A stretch of 64,000 nt of DNA, taken from the NCBI GenBank assembly GCA_025916135.1, contig CP104793.1:1550001-1614000 (forward strand), written 5' to 3'. The notes under the pieces were generated by a model. That model was not told where the DNA came from. It did not search any database and was given only the letters and a program-made list of their open reading frames with translations. Below are positions 45,094-54,163 of this stretch, piece by piece. Each line of letters opens with the position of its first letter. The first letter of the stretch is position 1. Source of the DNA: Rhodobacteraceae bacterium D3-12. Its GTDB lineage: Bacteria; Pseudomonadota; Alphaproteobacteria; Rhodobacterales; Rhodobacteraceae. A program made the position numbers and the translations under genes.

Positions 45094-45771
45094 TCAGCTA
45101 CTTCGACAGGTCAGCACCCTGCGTTTATCAGAGGGCACCTTGAGGAAGTTATAGGTTTGCCCGCCTTTGACCTGGAAGGGGTGATCACCGCTCCATTGTC
45201 CGCTTTCATGCTTGGCGTAGTAGTAGAAATAGGACCGCTGGGTGCGCTTGAGATACTTGCGCTCATTCGGTTTGACGGTGAACCAGCCGGTGGTGTTCCA
45301 GCTGCCATCGACGGTTTCATAGCGCAGGTAAACCTGAGCCGTTTTATCGCAATCATTCACGATGGTGATGAAGTGCAGCGGGTCGAGGCCGAAGGTTTCG
45401 GTGCACGACAGGCTTACGGTGTGATCGACGAACTGATTGCCCGAGATTTCCTTGCGGCGGAAGCCATAGGGCACTTTCTCGTCGCGGATCTGGTAGTAGC
45501 GGTCTTTGCCGCTCCAGACGCGGCCACGGGCCTGAGCGAAGTAGTAAAACACGGCGTTATAGGAGCGTGCGATGCGCTTCTCTTCACCGGCGTTGATGTT
45601 ATACCAGCCCTTGGTCACCCAGTTATTGCTGGTGTCTTTATAGCGGATCGACACTTGGATCATGGTCGAACATTTGTTCTTGAAATAGATGCCGTAGTGG
45701 TCGCCGGCTGCCGCGGCGGGCAGGGTCAGCAACAAATAGGCAATGAATGTGAAAGCGGCGCGGCGCAACAT
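45094..45771 (-). CDS. Exported protein with two tandem DUF1036-like domains
   Basis: 225 residues with a signal peptide (hydrophobic 6-20, cleavage near AAAA). Two copies of one domain follow. Copy 1 (about 29-105) has WVTKGWYNINAGEEKRI and FYYFAQARGRVWSG. Copy 2 (about 138-210) has WNTTGWFTVKPNERKYL and FYYYAKHESGQWSG. DUF1036 proteins are periplasmic and of unknown function. ATG 45771 has AAGGAGAT eight bases upstream. Confidence 0.75.
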   Translation of the reverse strand: MLRRAAFTFIAYLLLTLPAAAAGDHYGIYFKNKCSTMIQVSIRYKDTSNNWVTKGWYNINAGEEKRIARSYNAVFYYFAQARGRVWSGKDRYYQIRDEKVPYGFRRKEISGNQFVDHTVSLSCTETFGLDPLHFITIVNDCDKTAQVYLRYETVDGSWNTTGWFTVKPNERKYLKRTQRSYFYYYAKHESGQWSGDHPFQVKGGQTYNFLKVPSDKRRVLTCRSS

Positions 45772-45868
45772 GAAAACGATCTCCTTATGAAATGTGTTCC
45801 GGCTAGAGTGCAAAGCTTCGCCGCTCTTGTCAATTTCGTAGATTAAAAATTTTCGTGTGCTGGCCGGG

Positions 45869-47641
45869 TTATAGCGGCCAGAACACGAGTATCAGCGGGA
45901 TCGACACGGCGACAACAAGGATTTCAAGCGGCAGGCCCATACGCCAGTAATCGCCAAAGCGATAGCCGCCGGGACCGAGGATCAGCGTGTTGTTCTTGTG
46001 CCCGATCGGGGTGAGAAACGCCGAAGAGGCCGCAATCGCCACGGCCATGAGGAACGGGTCGGGCGATACCTCGAGCGACTGTGCCATCTGGATGCCAATG
46101 GGGGCGGCGACAATCGCTGTTGCCGTATTATTGAGCACATCCGAGAGCGTCATCGTCACCACCATCAGCACGGTCAGGATCGCCCATGGCGCCCAGCCTT
46201 GGGTGAGGTTGACCAGCGCCCCGGCGATAAGTTCGGTGCCGCCGGAGGTTTCCAGCGCCGCGCCAAGCGGAATCATCGACCCCAAGAGCACCACAACTGG
46301 CCATTCGATATGGTCGTAGAGTTCGGAAATCGGGAGGATTTTCAGCAAGACATAGGCCACCACCACGATACCGAGCGCAATCGGCAGGTAGATCAGCCCG
46401 AGCGAGGCGGCGGCAACGGCGGCGGCGAAAATACCGATGGCGGCCCATGTTTTGGAGTTCTCGGTCACGGCAAGCCCGCGTTCGGCCAAGGGCAGCGCGC
46501 CGAGCCAGTCGGTCACATCCGGGCCAGCGCCTTTGGGGACCAGCAGGAGGAGGATGTCACCGGCTTGGACTTCGGTTTTGCGCAGGCGTTCGGTGATGCG
46601 TTTGCCCTGCCGCGAGAGGCCCATGACAACGGCGCGTTGGCGCCAGTGCAGCCCGATGCTTTGTGCTGTTTTGCCAGCGATGCGGGATTCGGCAGGCACC
46701 ACGACTTCGATCATGTCGAGACCTTCGCCGGTGGCTTTGATGCGCTCTTCGCGGTCGATCTCGGAGAAGGCGAGGTTGAGCGCCGAGCGGAATTCATCAA
46801 GCGCGGCGGGGCTGGCTTCGAGGACCAGCGCATCGCCCGCCTGAAGCACCGAGTTGCGGGCCGACCCATAGCGCCGCTTGCCGTCGCGGACCAGCCCGAT
46901 CACGGCGACATCGGCCGACTCGGCTTCGCTGTCGAGCTCGCTCAGGCGTTTGCCGATGAGTTTGTTGTCCTCGGGCACGGTGAGTTCGGCGATATAGGCG
47001 CCAAGGTCCTGCACCGCGCTAAGCGCGTCCTCACGCTGGGGGATGAGACGCCAGCCGACAAGGGCGACAAAGGTGAGGCCGACAAGCGCCGTCAGCCCGC
47101 CAACAGGGGCAAAGTCAAACATCGCGAAAGGTTCGCCGAGGCTGTCTTCGCGGATGGCGGCGATGATGATGTTGGGCGGCGTGCCGATCAGCGTGGCCAT
47201 GCCGCCGAGGATGGTCGCAAAGCTGAGCGGCATAAGCGAAAGCGAGGGCGGGCGGTCGGCCTTGCGCGCGGTTTGCATGTCGACCGGCATAAGGAGGGCG
47301 AGCGCGGCGACGTTGTTCATAAAGGCCGAAAGCACTCCGCCGATGCCGCCCATGATGGTGATATGCGCGCCAAGTGCGCGTGAAGAATCAACCAGCGTTC
47401 GGGTGATGAGAAACACCGCGCCGGACCGCACCAGCCCGGCCGAGACCACCAGCACCAGCGCCACAACCAGCGTGGCCGGGTGGCCAAAGCCGTCAAAGGC
47501 GTTCTTGGTGTCGACCACGCCAAGCACCACCCCGGCCATCAGCGCGGTGAAGGCCACAAGGTCATAGCGCCAGCGGCCCCAGAGAAGCAGGCCGAACACG
47601 GCCCCGAACAGCGAAAACAGGATGATTTGATCTTGGCTCAT
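45869..47641 (-). CDS. SLC13-type permease with two RCK-C (TrkA-C) domains
   Basis: 590 residues. An N-terminal membrane half contains FMNNVAALALLMPV and GGMATLIGTPPNIIIAA. Two cytosolic TrkA-C domains lie at about 205-285 and 300-385. The C-terminal membrane half has SDVLNNTATAIVAAPIG and SAFLTPIGHKNNTLILGPGGY. The SxxNNT/TxPN signatures match the DASS/SLC13 sodium-coupled carboxylate or sulfate carriers. The substrate is not determined from sequence. Confidence 0.9.
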   Translation of the reverse strand: MSQDQIILFSLFGAVFGLLLWGRWRYDLVAFTALMAGVVLGVVDTKNAFDGFGHPATLVVALVLVVSAGLVRSGAVFLITRTLVDSSRALGAHITIMGGIGGVLSAFMNNVAALALLMPVDMQTARKADRPPSLSLMPLSFATILGGMATLIGTPPNIIIAAIREDSLGEPFAMFDFAPVGGLTALVGLTFVALVGWRLIPQREDALSAVQDLGAYIAELTVPEDNKLIGKRLSELDSEAESADVAVIGLVRDGKRRYGSARNSVLQAGDALVLEASPAALDEFRSALNLAFSEIDREERIKATGEGLDMIEVVVPAESRIAGKTAQSIGLHWRQRAVVMGLSRQGKRITERLRKTEVQAGDILLLLVPKGAGPDVTDWLGALPLAERGLAVTENSKTWAAIGIFAAAVAAASLGLIYLPIALGIVVVAYVLLKILPISELYDHIEWPVVVLLGSMIPLGAALETSGGTELIAGALVNLTQGWAPWAILTVLMVVTMTLSDVLNNTATAIVAAPIGIQMAQSLEVSPDPFLMAVAIAASSAFLTPIGHKNNTLILGPGGYRFGDYWRMGLPLEILVVAVSIPLILVFWPL

Positions 47642-47787
47642 TTCAGCAGGTTATACTCTGTGCGCGCGCGGTGCGATGGGAAAATGCGCGTGGGCGTGAC
47701 GGGGCTTGGAAGACTGGTGGAGAGGCGGGGCGCGCGTGACGCGCGGGATCGCGGGGCCAGAGGCAGGAGCAGAAGCGGGCGGTGCGC

Positions 47788-48693
47788 TCAGGTGGCATAT
47801 GTGATGGGCCGGCGCATGTCCGAGCTTTCGAGCAAGGCGAAATAGTCGGCCCGCAGGGCGGTCGCAACGGGGCCGGGGGTGTCGTTTGAAAACACCCGCT
47901 CGTCGACGCGGGTCACCGGGATCGCGCCACCGCCGGAGGAAGAGAGGAAGACCTCGTCTGCCTCCATCAGCTCGGCAAGCGGCAGGGGGCGGGTTTCAAC
48001 CGTGAGCCCGCGTGCGGTGCAGAGTTCGATCACCGTGCGCCGGGTGATTCCGTGGAGCACACCGTGATCCGAGGTGACGACGCGGTCGCCCTTGAGCGCG
48101 AAGATGTTAAAGCCCGGCCCTTCGGTGACATTGCCGTCATGGTCAAGCAGGGCCGTGTTGTCAAAGCCGCGCGATTTGGCGTCGATCAGCCCCGAGGTGA
48201 AATCGCCCCAGTGGTAGTTCTTGGCGCGGGGATTGACGCTATCTTGCGGTTTGCGCCGCGAGGTTTTGGAGACCCAGAGGTGGCAGCCGCGTGCCGCGAC
48301 CTCGGGCAGGATCACATGCACATAAGGCACGCACCACGCATAGAAATGGTTGATACAGTCGCGCGGATCGCGTGAGCCGGGAATGCCGGGCACGCCGCGC
48401 GATGCCACCATCGAGACATAGGCCGAGCGCAGGCCGGAGGCGGCGACGATGTCGTGCAGGATGGTTGCGATCTCTTCATCCGTTTGTGGGATATGCAGGA
48501 ACAACGCGTCGATCGAGGCGCGAAACCGGGCGAGGTAGTCGGGCAGGCGAAAGAAGGCGCCCTCCCACACCGGGACCACGTCATAGGTGATGTCGGAATG
48601 GGTCAGCCCCCAGTCGAGCACCGAGAGCTTGGCCTCGGAGATCGGCATGAGGCTGCCGGCCATCTGTGCGGCGCCGTGGGTATAGTCGGACAT
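47788..48693 (-). CDS. Class IV PLP-dependent aminotransferase (branched-chain / D-amino-acid type)
   Basis: 301 residues. PLP-binding lysine in NPRAKNYHWGDFT, and the family pattern LLDHDGNVTEGPGFNIFAL with HGITRRTVIELC. Fold type IV aminotransferases act on branched-chain or D-amino acids, or remove pyruvate from aminodeoxychorismate. AAGGAG lies before ATG 48693. The neighbours do not specify the substrate. Confidence 0.87.
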   Translation of the reverse strand: MSDYTHGAAQMAGSLMPISEAKLSVLDWGLTHSDITYDVVPVWEGAFFRLPDYLARFRASIDALFLHIPQTDEEIATILHDIVAASGLRSAYVSMVASRGVPGIPGSRDPRDCINHFYAWCVPYVHVILPEVAARGCHLWVSKTSRRKPQDSVNPRAKNYHWGDFTSGLIDAKSRGFDNTALLDHDGNVTEGPGFNIFALKGDRVVTSDHGVLHGITRRTVIELCTARGLTVETRPLPLAELMEADEVFLSSSGGGAIPVTRVDERVFSNDTPGPVATALRADYFALLESSDMRRPITYAT

Positions 48694-48831
48694 GTCGGTG
48701 GCTCCTTGATACCTGTGTCACGCGGGAGCCTGCATGAGCTTGATCGGGCTGGCAAGGGGCGGGTTTGCGGGCGGCGTTTCGGCTGCCCGGCTTTGGTACG
48801 GCCTGTTGGTGTGGTCTGTCGCGCAGGGGCG

Positions 48832-50048
48832 CTATCCCATCACGTCCTGCGCCGCGAGGATCAGCGTATCGGCGAGCCAGTCACAATCCGCAAGCGTCAG
48901 GCGCGCGGGCAGGCGGGCATCGCAGGCACGCATCAGCATGGCGCGGGTCTGTGGCAGTTCGGGCGTGTCGCCGGGGATGAATTGCCAGTTCCAGAAGGCA
49001 CGCGCATTGTCGGTCGAGAGGCCGAACACCTGCACCTTGACGCCACGCGCGGCGGCGGCTTTGGCGAAGGCTTCGACCGCATCGTCGCTCATGTCGCAGA
49101 GGTTGAACTGGATCGAATCCGGTGCGCGATCCTCTGGTGGGAGGGCATCGGGCACAGTCATCCATGGCGAGGTGTTGATCCGGGCGGCAACATGGTCATG
49201 GTTGCGCCGCCCGTCGCGCACCCGGCGCGGAATTTCGGGGATTTGCGGGCGGATCACCGCCGCCGACAGGTTGCCCATGCGCAGGTTATAGAGCGGCAGT
49301 TGGTTCTGCCAGCGGGCAAAGGCCTGTTCCAGCTCGGCAGAGTTATCGCCGGGCGCAAGGTGCTTGGCCCAGTTATGTTCATACGCGCCGGACATGATAA
49401 CGGCGCGGGCCACAAGATCGGCGTCATCCGTCACAAGGATGCCGCCTTCGCCCGCGTTCAACAGCTTGTAGGACTGGAACGAGAAACAGCCGATCCGCCC
49501 GATGGTGCCGATATTACGCCCGGACCATTGGGTGCCAAGAGAATGGGCTGCGTCTTCGATCACGGGGATGTTGCGGGCGTCACACAGCGCCATGATCGCG
49601 TCCATATCCGAGGTATGACCGCGCATATGCGAGATGATCACGGCAGAGATGTCATCGTCGAGCCTCGTGGTAAAATCGGCGATGTCAATGCGATAGTTTG
49701 CACCGACCTCGCAGAGGACAGGCACACAATCGGCATGCACCACCGAGGAGGGGACGGCGGCAAATGTGAAACCGGGGATCAACACGCGCGCGTCCCGCGG
49801 CAGGCCAAGCGCCTTGATCGAAAGGAAAAGAGCGGCCGAACATGACGACACGGCGAGAACATATTTCGAGCCGAGATGGGCTGCGAACTCGCGCTCTAAC
49901 AAGGCGACCGGCGCGTCTTGCGACGCGGTATAGCGGAACAGATCGCCAGAGGTGAGCAGGCGCTCGATCTCGTCGCGCGCGGCGGGGGGATCGGTTCAGC
50001 GTCATAGACATTGGGAGCGGGGGCGGCAGCCGGAGAGTGGATTGTCAT
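48832..50048 (-). CDS. DegT/DnrJ/EryC1 sugar aminotransferase family protein, frameshifted
   Basis: From ATG 50048 the protein reads MTIHSPAAAPAPNVYDAEPI. One base added to the six-base G run 49984-49989 joins it to PPAARDEIERLLTSGDLFRY and the rest of the fold, 405 residues. The PLP lysine is in FSFQSYKLLNAGEGG. Such enzymes aminate keto-sugars or act in related pathways. The C-terminal part has an unusual ending with many Cys/Ala. It stands without other sugar-biosynthesis genes. Confidence 0.83.
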
Positions 50049-50232
50049 TCTCGTTCAGGTTTCCCGAAAGTTATTTTCGGATTTTCTAAACGATATTGAA
50101 GGCTATGGGAAGGGTTCAATAGCGCCATGAGATCGCAGGTGCGCCAGTGCGGGCGCCTCCAAATGAACGCGGCCTTGCAGGCTATCACCCGGCGACAGGT
50201 GTTCGCCTTTGGTTAGAGATTTTCCGCCCGCC

Positions 50233-50282
50233 CCTTCATCTGACTGAAAATATCCCGGGGGGTGTGGGGGGCTGGCCCCCAC
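50233..50282 (-). repeat. Dispersed ATATTT...GATGAAG element, long copy
   Basis: Read on the minus strand: GTGGGGGCCAGCCCCCCACA, CCCCCCGGGATATTTTCAGT, then CAGATGAAGGGG. It combines the GTGGGGGCCAGCCCCCAC hairpin of the 36484 tandem repeat with the ATATTT/GATGAAG core of the 36565 copy, so these are one modular family. It occupies most of the gap between the DegT and ferredoxin genes. Confidence 0.7.
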
Positions 50283-50314
50283 CTTTGCCTATTTACCTGC
50301 GGTGTAGCGGCGGA

Positions 50315-50629
50315 TCAGACCTGCGGCACGATCAGAGTGAGACCGTCGAGATCGTCGGTGGCTTCGATCTGACAGGAAAGGCGCGAGGTGGTTTGGCGTT
50401 CGGATTCGGCGACGTCGAGCATGGCGTCTTCGAAATCATCCGCGCCGCCGGTTTTGTCGGCCCAGTCCTGCGCCACATAGACATGGCAGGTGGCACAGGA
50501 GAGCGTGCCGCCGCATTCACCGATGATGCCGGGCACATTATTGTCGACTGCGGCCTGCATCATGTTGGTGCCATTTGCGACCTGTGCTGTGTGTTCGGTG
50601 CCGTCGGGGAGAATCCAGGTGACGTTCAT
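50315..50629 (-). CDS. 2Fe-2S ferredoxin (adrenodoxin/putidaredoxin type)
   Basis: 104 residues. The cluster ligands follow C-x5-C-x2-C (ECGGTLSCATC) with the fourth cysteine in RLSCQIE. This type donates electrons to bacterial class I cytochromes P450. It ends the minus-strand run P450 (52095-53351), GS-like ligase (50726-52015), ferredoxin. No ferredoxin reductase gene is in the window. A dispersed repeat lies between it and the ligase gene, so co-transcription is likely but not certain. Confidence 0.92.
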   Translation of the reverse strand: MNVTWILPDGTEHTAQVANGTNMMQAAVDNNVPGIIGECGGTLSCATCHVYVAQDWADKTGGADDFEDAMLDVAESERQTTSRLSCQIEATDDLDGLTLIVPQV

Positions 50630-50671
50630 ATCGGGTCTCTTTCTTTCGGGCCGGGGCGCGCGGGGTGAGGG

Positions 50672-50712
50672 CGGGAGCCTCCGGCGGGAGTATTTCAGGG
50701 CAAGATGAAGGG
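50672..50712 (+). repeat. Dispersed ATATTT-type element, divergent copy
   Basis: Reads GCCTCCGGCGGGAGTATTTC then AGGGCAAGATGAAGGGG. Compared with the copy at 36603-36640 it has AGTATTT for GATATTT and GGCAAGATGAAG for GGTCAGATGAAG. It lies between the ligase stop and the ferredoxin start. Confidence 0.65.
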
Positions 50713-50725
50713 GCGGGCGAAAATT

Positions 50726-52015
50726 TTAGACAAAGTGGACGTAGAAATCGCGCAGGGCGTCGCCTTCGAGGTCTTTGGTTTTCTTGACCTCTTTTTCCTT
50801 CATGAAGATGTGGTTGTCGCACAGGAGTTGTCCTACGGCCTGTGTCAGCGCCGTGTCGGCGGCGAGGTCGGCGGCGGCGCCTTTGAGCGTGCTGGCGGTG
50901 CTTTCGGTGGCGTCGGTTTTGTCAAAGCCGTCGCCGGTTTCAATGGGCGGTAGGTCATAGCTGTTTTCAAAACCTAGGCGCGCGGCTTGGAGCACGGCGG
51001 CGGTGGCGGTGTAGGGGTTGGACGAGGCATCCGCCATGCGATGTTCGAGCCGCGCCTTGGCGCCGCCTTCCGAGCTTATCCGCGTGGTGACGTTGCGGTG
51101 GTCGCCGCCCCAGTTTTTCCAGAAGCCCGAGAGCGAGCCGGGTTGCAGGCGTTGATAGGAGTTGGCGGTTGGCGCGATCAGGCCCGCGAGCCCTTTGTGG
51201 TGGTGCAAGAGCCCGGCGAGGCAGCCACGCGCGAGGTCGTTCATGTGATCGGGGCCGCCCTCTGGCCCGGAGGAGAGCGCGTTGCCGCCGCTTTGATCGG
51301 CGAAGGAAAAGTTGATGTGCATGCCCGAGCCGCCGGCTTCGGCGATGGGTTTGGGCATGAAGGTGAGCAGGATGCCATGTTCGAGTGCGATTTCACGCGC
51401 CATCAGGCGGAACAGCACGATATCATCCACCGCTTTGACCGCGTCATCGAAGGTCAGCACATATTCGAATTGCGGGCTATCATATTCCGCCGTGATCATT
51501 TCGAGGCTAAAGCCGAGGTCTTCGGCCGCCTCCCAGATGGCATCATTGAAGCGCAGCGGGTCAGAGAACGGCCCGGTGCCATAGACCACGCCGCCGGGGG
51601 TGTCATAGGGCTCTAACCGCCCATCAACGCCGGCCTGAAGCGCGAAACATTCCAGTTCGATCCCGACCTTGGGGGCGAGGCCATGTTTGCCCCAATCGGC
51701 CACGGCCCGTTTCAGGGCGGTGCGCGGGCACATCGGCAGGGGGGCGCCTTGGTGGTCATAAAGATCGCCGAGGACGATCTGGGTGTTGTCTTCCCAGCTG
51801 TCGCGGATTTCGTCGTGCAGCCAGCGCAGTTCCATATCAGGGAGGCCATCCATCATCATCGCGCCGGGGGCGGGGAGGAGGTCTTTGTCGTAGTGCACGC
51901 CGAAGGTCGAGCGGCAGAGCCGCGTCGAGGCGTCGGCGATTTTGGAGCCGGGCAGGTATTTGCCACGCATGATCGACAGGTGGTCGCAATAGAGGGCGCG
52001 AAGGCGGGGTTTCAT
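50726..52015 (-). CDS. Glutamine-synthetase-family gamma-glutamyl ligase (amine cluster 2)
   Basis: 429 residues from ATG 52015 (GGGAGAA upstream; the frame remains open to 52258 without coding character). It opens MKPRLRALYCDHLSIMRGKY. Active-site blocks are KVGIELECFAL, SPQFEYVLTFDD, GSGMHINFSFAD and SSNPYTATAAVL. It is diverged from both ligases of cluster 1. Placement between a P450 and its ferredoxin suggests it adds a gamma-glutamyl group to the amine that the P450 oxidises, before or after oxidation (inference). Confidence 0.87.
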   Translation of the reverse strand: MKPRLRALYCDHLSIMRGKYLPGSKIADASTRLCRSTFGVHYDKDLLPAPGAMMMDGLPDMELRWLHDEIRDSWEDNTQIVLGDLYDHQGAPLPMCPRTALKRAVADWGKHGLAPKVGIELECFALQAGVDGRLEPYDTPGGVVYGTGPFSDPLRFNDAIWEAAEDLGFSLEMITAEYDSPQFEYVLTFDDAVKAVDDIVLFRLMAREIALEHGILLTFMPKPIAEAGGSGMHINFSFADQSGGNALSSGPEGGPDHMNDLARGCLAGLLHHHKGLAGLIAPTANSYQRLQPGSLSGFWKNWGGDHRNVTTRISSEGGAKARLEHRMADASSNPYTATAAVLQAARLGFENSYDLPPIETGDGFDKTDATESTASTLKGAAADLAADTALTQAVGQLLCDNHIFMKEKEVKKTKDLEGDALRDFYVHFV

Positions 52016-52094
52016 GGGTAGTTCTCCCTTTGGTGTTTTGGCGACCTCTGCTGGGTCTTGGCGGCCATTTTGGGCCTTTTGGTCTTGGGTGCGG

Positions 52095-53351
52095 TCAGGC
52101 GCGCGTGATGCGCACGGGTAGCTTTTTGATCCCGCCGACAAAGTTGGAGCGCAGGAATTCGTGTTCCCCGTCAGCTTGGATGGATTTGAGCCGTTTGGCC
52201 AGTTCCTGAAACAACACGCGCACTTCGAGCCGCGCCAGCCACATGCCGAGGCAGACATGCGGGCCGCCCTGACCGAATGACATGTGTTTGTTATTGGTGC
52301 GCGCGAGGTTCACGCGGAAGGGGTCGTCGATCACCGTCTCGTCCCGGTTGGCCGAGGCCCACCAGAACAGCACCTTGTCGCCTTCGCGGATGGTTTTGCC
52401 GTGCATCTCGTAATCCTGTGTCGCGGTGCGGCGGAAGTAGAGCGCAGGCGTGGCCCAGCGGATGATCTCATCCGGGGCGGTGTCCCAGATATCGGCGTGT
52501 TTCATCTGATCGAGGAGTTCGGGCTGGTGGCACATGGCCTGAATGCCCGCGGCGATGGAATAGCGGGTCGTATCATTGCCCGCCGCGACCAGCAGGCAGA
52601 AGAAATTGCGGAACTCTTCATCGGTGATGGTCGAGCCGTCCTTGGCCGGTTGCCGGATCAGGTGCAGCACGCCGGAGGTGTCGCCCGAGGCGTCTTTGCG
52701 CGCCATCAAATCCTTGGCGTAGCTATAAAGCTCGGCCCCGGCGGGGGAGTTAAAGGGCATCATGCGGAATTCATCGGTCGTCATCTTGTCGAGGACGTGA
52801 TCGGTGAAATCGGGATCGGTGTTGGCGATGAGCGCGTCGCCCTTTTCCACCAGCCAGGGCAGGTCTTCGTCGGGTAGGCCGACGATGCGGCCCAACATGC
52901 GCATGGGCAGTTGGCGGGCGATGGTTTTGGTGGCGTCAAAGCTGTCTTGGGCCAGCGACTCGTCAAGAATTTCGTTGCAAAGTGTGCGGATTTCTTCTTC
53001 GAACTGGGCGATCACCGGCTTGGAGAATGCCTTGGCCACCTTGATGCGGGTTTGCATGTGTTCGGGGGGATCGGTTTCCTGAAAGGTGCGGCGGGCGAGG
53101 TATTCTTCGTAGGATTGATCCTCCATCCGGATGCCACGGGCCGAGGAAAACACGGCGGTGTTGCGGTTCATCGCGGTGATGTCGGCGTTGCGGGTGATTG
53201 ACCAGTAATCCTCGCCCTGATCGTATGGTGTCCAATGCACGGGATCGTCGCGGCGCAGACGGGCGAAGGTGTTGTGAGGCGCGCCGGTGGCGAATGTGTC
53301 GTGGCTGCTGAGGTCGGCATGGCCGTCATCGGTAGGGGTCCAGACTGTCAT
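52095..53351 (-). CDS. Cytochrome P450
   Basis: 418 residues, soluble bacterial class I type. The I-helix oxygen-activation motif AAGNDTTRYS is near residue 245, ExxR is in DEIIRWATP, and the heme loop is FGQGGPHVCLG with the axial cysteine. That loop has one more residue than the commonest FGxGxHxCxG, as in the FGGGGPHFCLG group. It inserts oxygen using electrons from a ferredoxin, probably that at 50315. It is divergent from the amidotransferase gene across 87 bases. Confidence 0.94.
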   Translation of the reverse strand: MTVWTPTDDGHADLSSHDTFATGAPHNTFARLRRDDPVHWTPYDQGEDYWSITRNADITAMNRNTAVFSSARGIRMEDQSYEEYLARRTFQETDPPEHMQTRIKVAKAFSKPVIAQFEEEIRTLCNEILDESLAQDSFDATKTIARQLPMRMLGRIVGLPDEDLPWLVEKGDALIANTDPDFTDHVLDKMTTDEFRMMPFNSPAGAELYSYAKDLMARKDASGDTSGVLHLIRQPAKDGSTITDEEFRNFFCLLVAAGNDTTRYSIAAGIQAMCHQPELLDQMKHADIWDTAPDEIIRWATPALYFRRTATQDYEMHGKTIREGDKVLFWWASANRDETVIDDPFRVNLARTNNKHMSFGQGGPHVCLGMWLARLEVRVLFQELAKRLKSIQADGEHEFLRSNFVGGIKKLPVRITRA

Positions 53352-53390
53352 CGCGTCGCCTTTCGGGCTGGGATTCGGGTTGTTGTATTG

Positions 53391-53401
53391 TTAAGTATAT
53401 T
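53391..53401. promoter_or_regulatory. Candidate GntR operator TTAAGTATATT
   Basis: Lies in the 87-base region between the divergent P450 and amidotransferase genes, within TTGTATTGTTAAGTATATTG. An almost identical TTACGTATATT is found before the GntR gene (54853-54863). The shared 11-mer with one difference makes an autoregulated FCD-type operator plausible. Confidence 0.4.
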
Positions 53402-53438
53402 GTAGGTTCCTCAAAATATGCAAAAGGAAAATGCGCAG

Positions 53439-54128
53439 ATGAGAATCGCGGTTCTGATGACCAATACGGATGAAAGCGATTTCGCCCATGGCTGGCCTTT
53501 GGACGGAGAGAAGTTTCCGAACATGGTGCGCTTGGCGCGGCCCGATTGGGAGTATGTCGTTTATTCGGTCAAGGATGGGGTGTTTCCGACCAGCCTTGAG
53601 GGGATTGATGGCGTGATGATCACTGGATCGCCCGCGTCGGTCAATTCCGGCGCGCCGTGGGTGGCGCAGTTGGAGGCGCTGGTGCGGGATTTGGTGGCCG
53701 CGCGTGTGCCGGTGTTTGGCGCTTGTTTCGGGCATCAGGTGATCGCCAAGGCGCTGGGCGGGCGGGTTGAGAAGAACCCCGATGGCTGGGTCTTTGGCAA
53801 GGTCGAACAGCGGATGCGCGACGGGCGGGTGATGCCGATCTATGCCAGCCATCTTGAGCAGGTCAGCGTGTTGCCGGAAGGCGCCGATGTGGTTGCCGAG
53901 GGGCCGGGCTGTGGCGTGGCGGGTTTTGTGATCGGGGATCACGTTTTGACAACGCAGTATCACCCGGAGATGGAGCCGGAGTTTGTCGAGGCGTTGATTG
54001 ACGAATTGGCCGAGGAGGTTGGCCCGGAGGTGACCGCGCGGGCGCGAGAATCGCTCGGGAAGGCGCCGGATATGGCGGCTTTGGCGGAGTGGATTGCTGA
54101 ATTTTTAGAAGGAAAATCAGTGAATTGA
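53439..54128 (+). CDS. Class I glutamine amidotransferase, probable gamma-glutamyl hydrolase of amine cluster 2
   Basis: 229 residues from ATG 53439 (AAGGAAA upstream; ATG 53418 would add seven residues). Catalytic Cys in GACFGHQ, with His and Glu in QYHPEMEPE, complete the triad. It is paralogous to the enzyme at 16638-17329 in cluster 1. It would cleave the gamma-glutamyl amide of the oxidised product and free glutamate. Convergent with the GntR gene. Confidence 0.85.
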   Translation: MRIAVLMTNTDESDFAHGWPLDGEKFPNMVRLARPDWEYVVYSVKDGVFPTSLEGIDGVMITGSPASVNSGAPWVAQLEALVRDLVAARVPVFGACFGHQVIAKALGGRVEKNPDGWVFGKVEQRMRDGRVMPIYASHLEQVSVLPEGADVVAEGPGCGVAGFVIGDHVLTTQYHPEMEPEFVEALIDELAEEVGPEVTARARESLGKAPDMAALAEWIAEFLEGKSVN

Positions 54129-54163
54129 CGGCGGTTTGTAGTGGGGGCCACCTTAAGGGTGCC

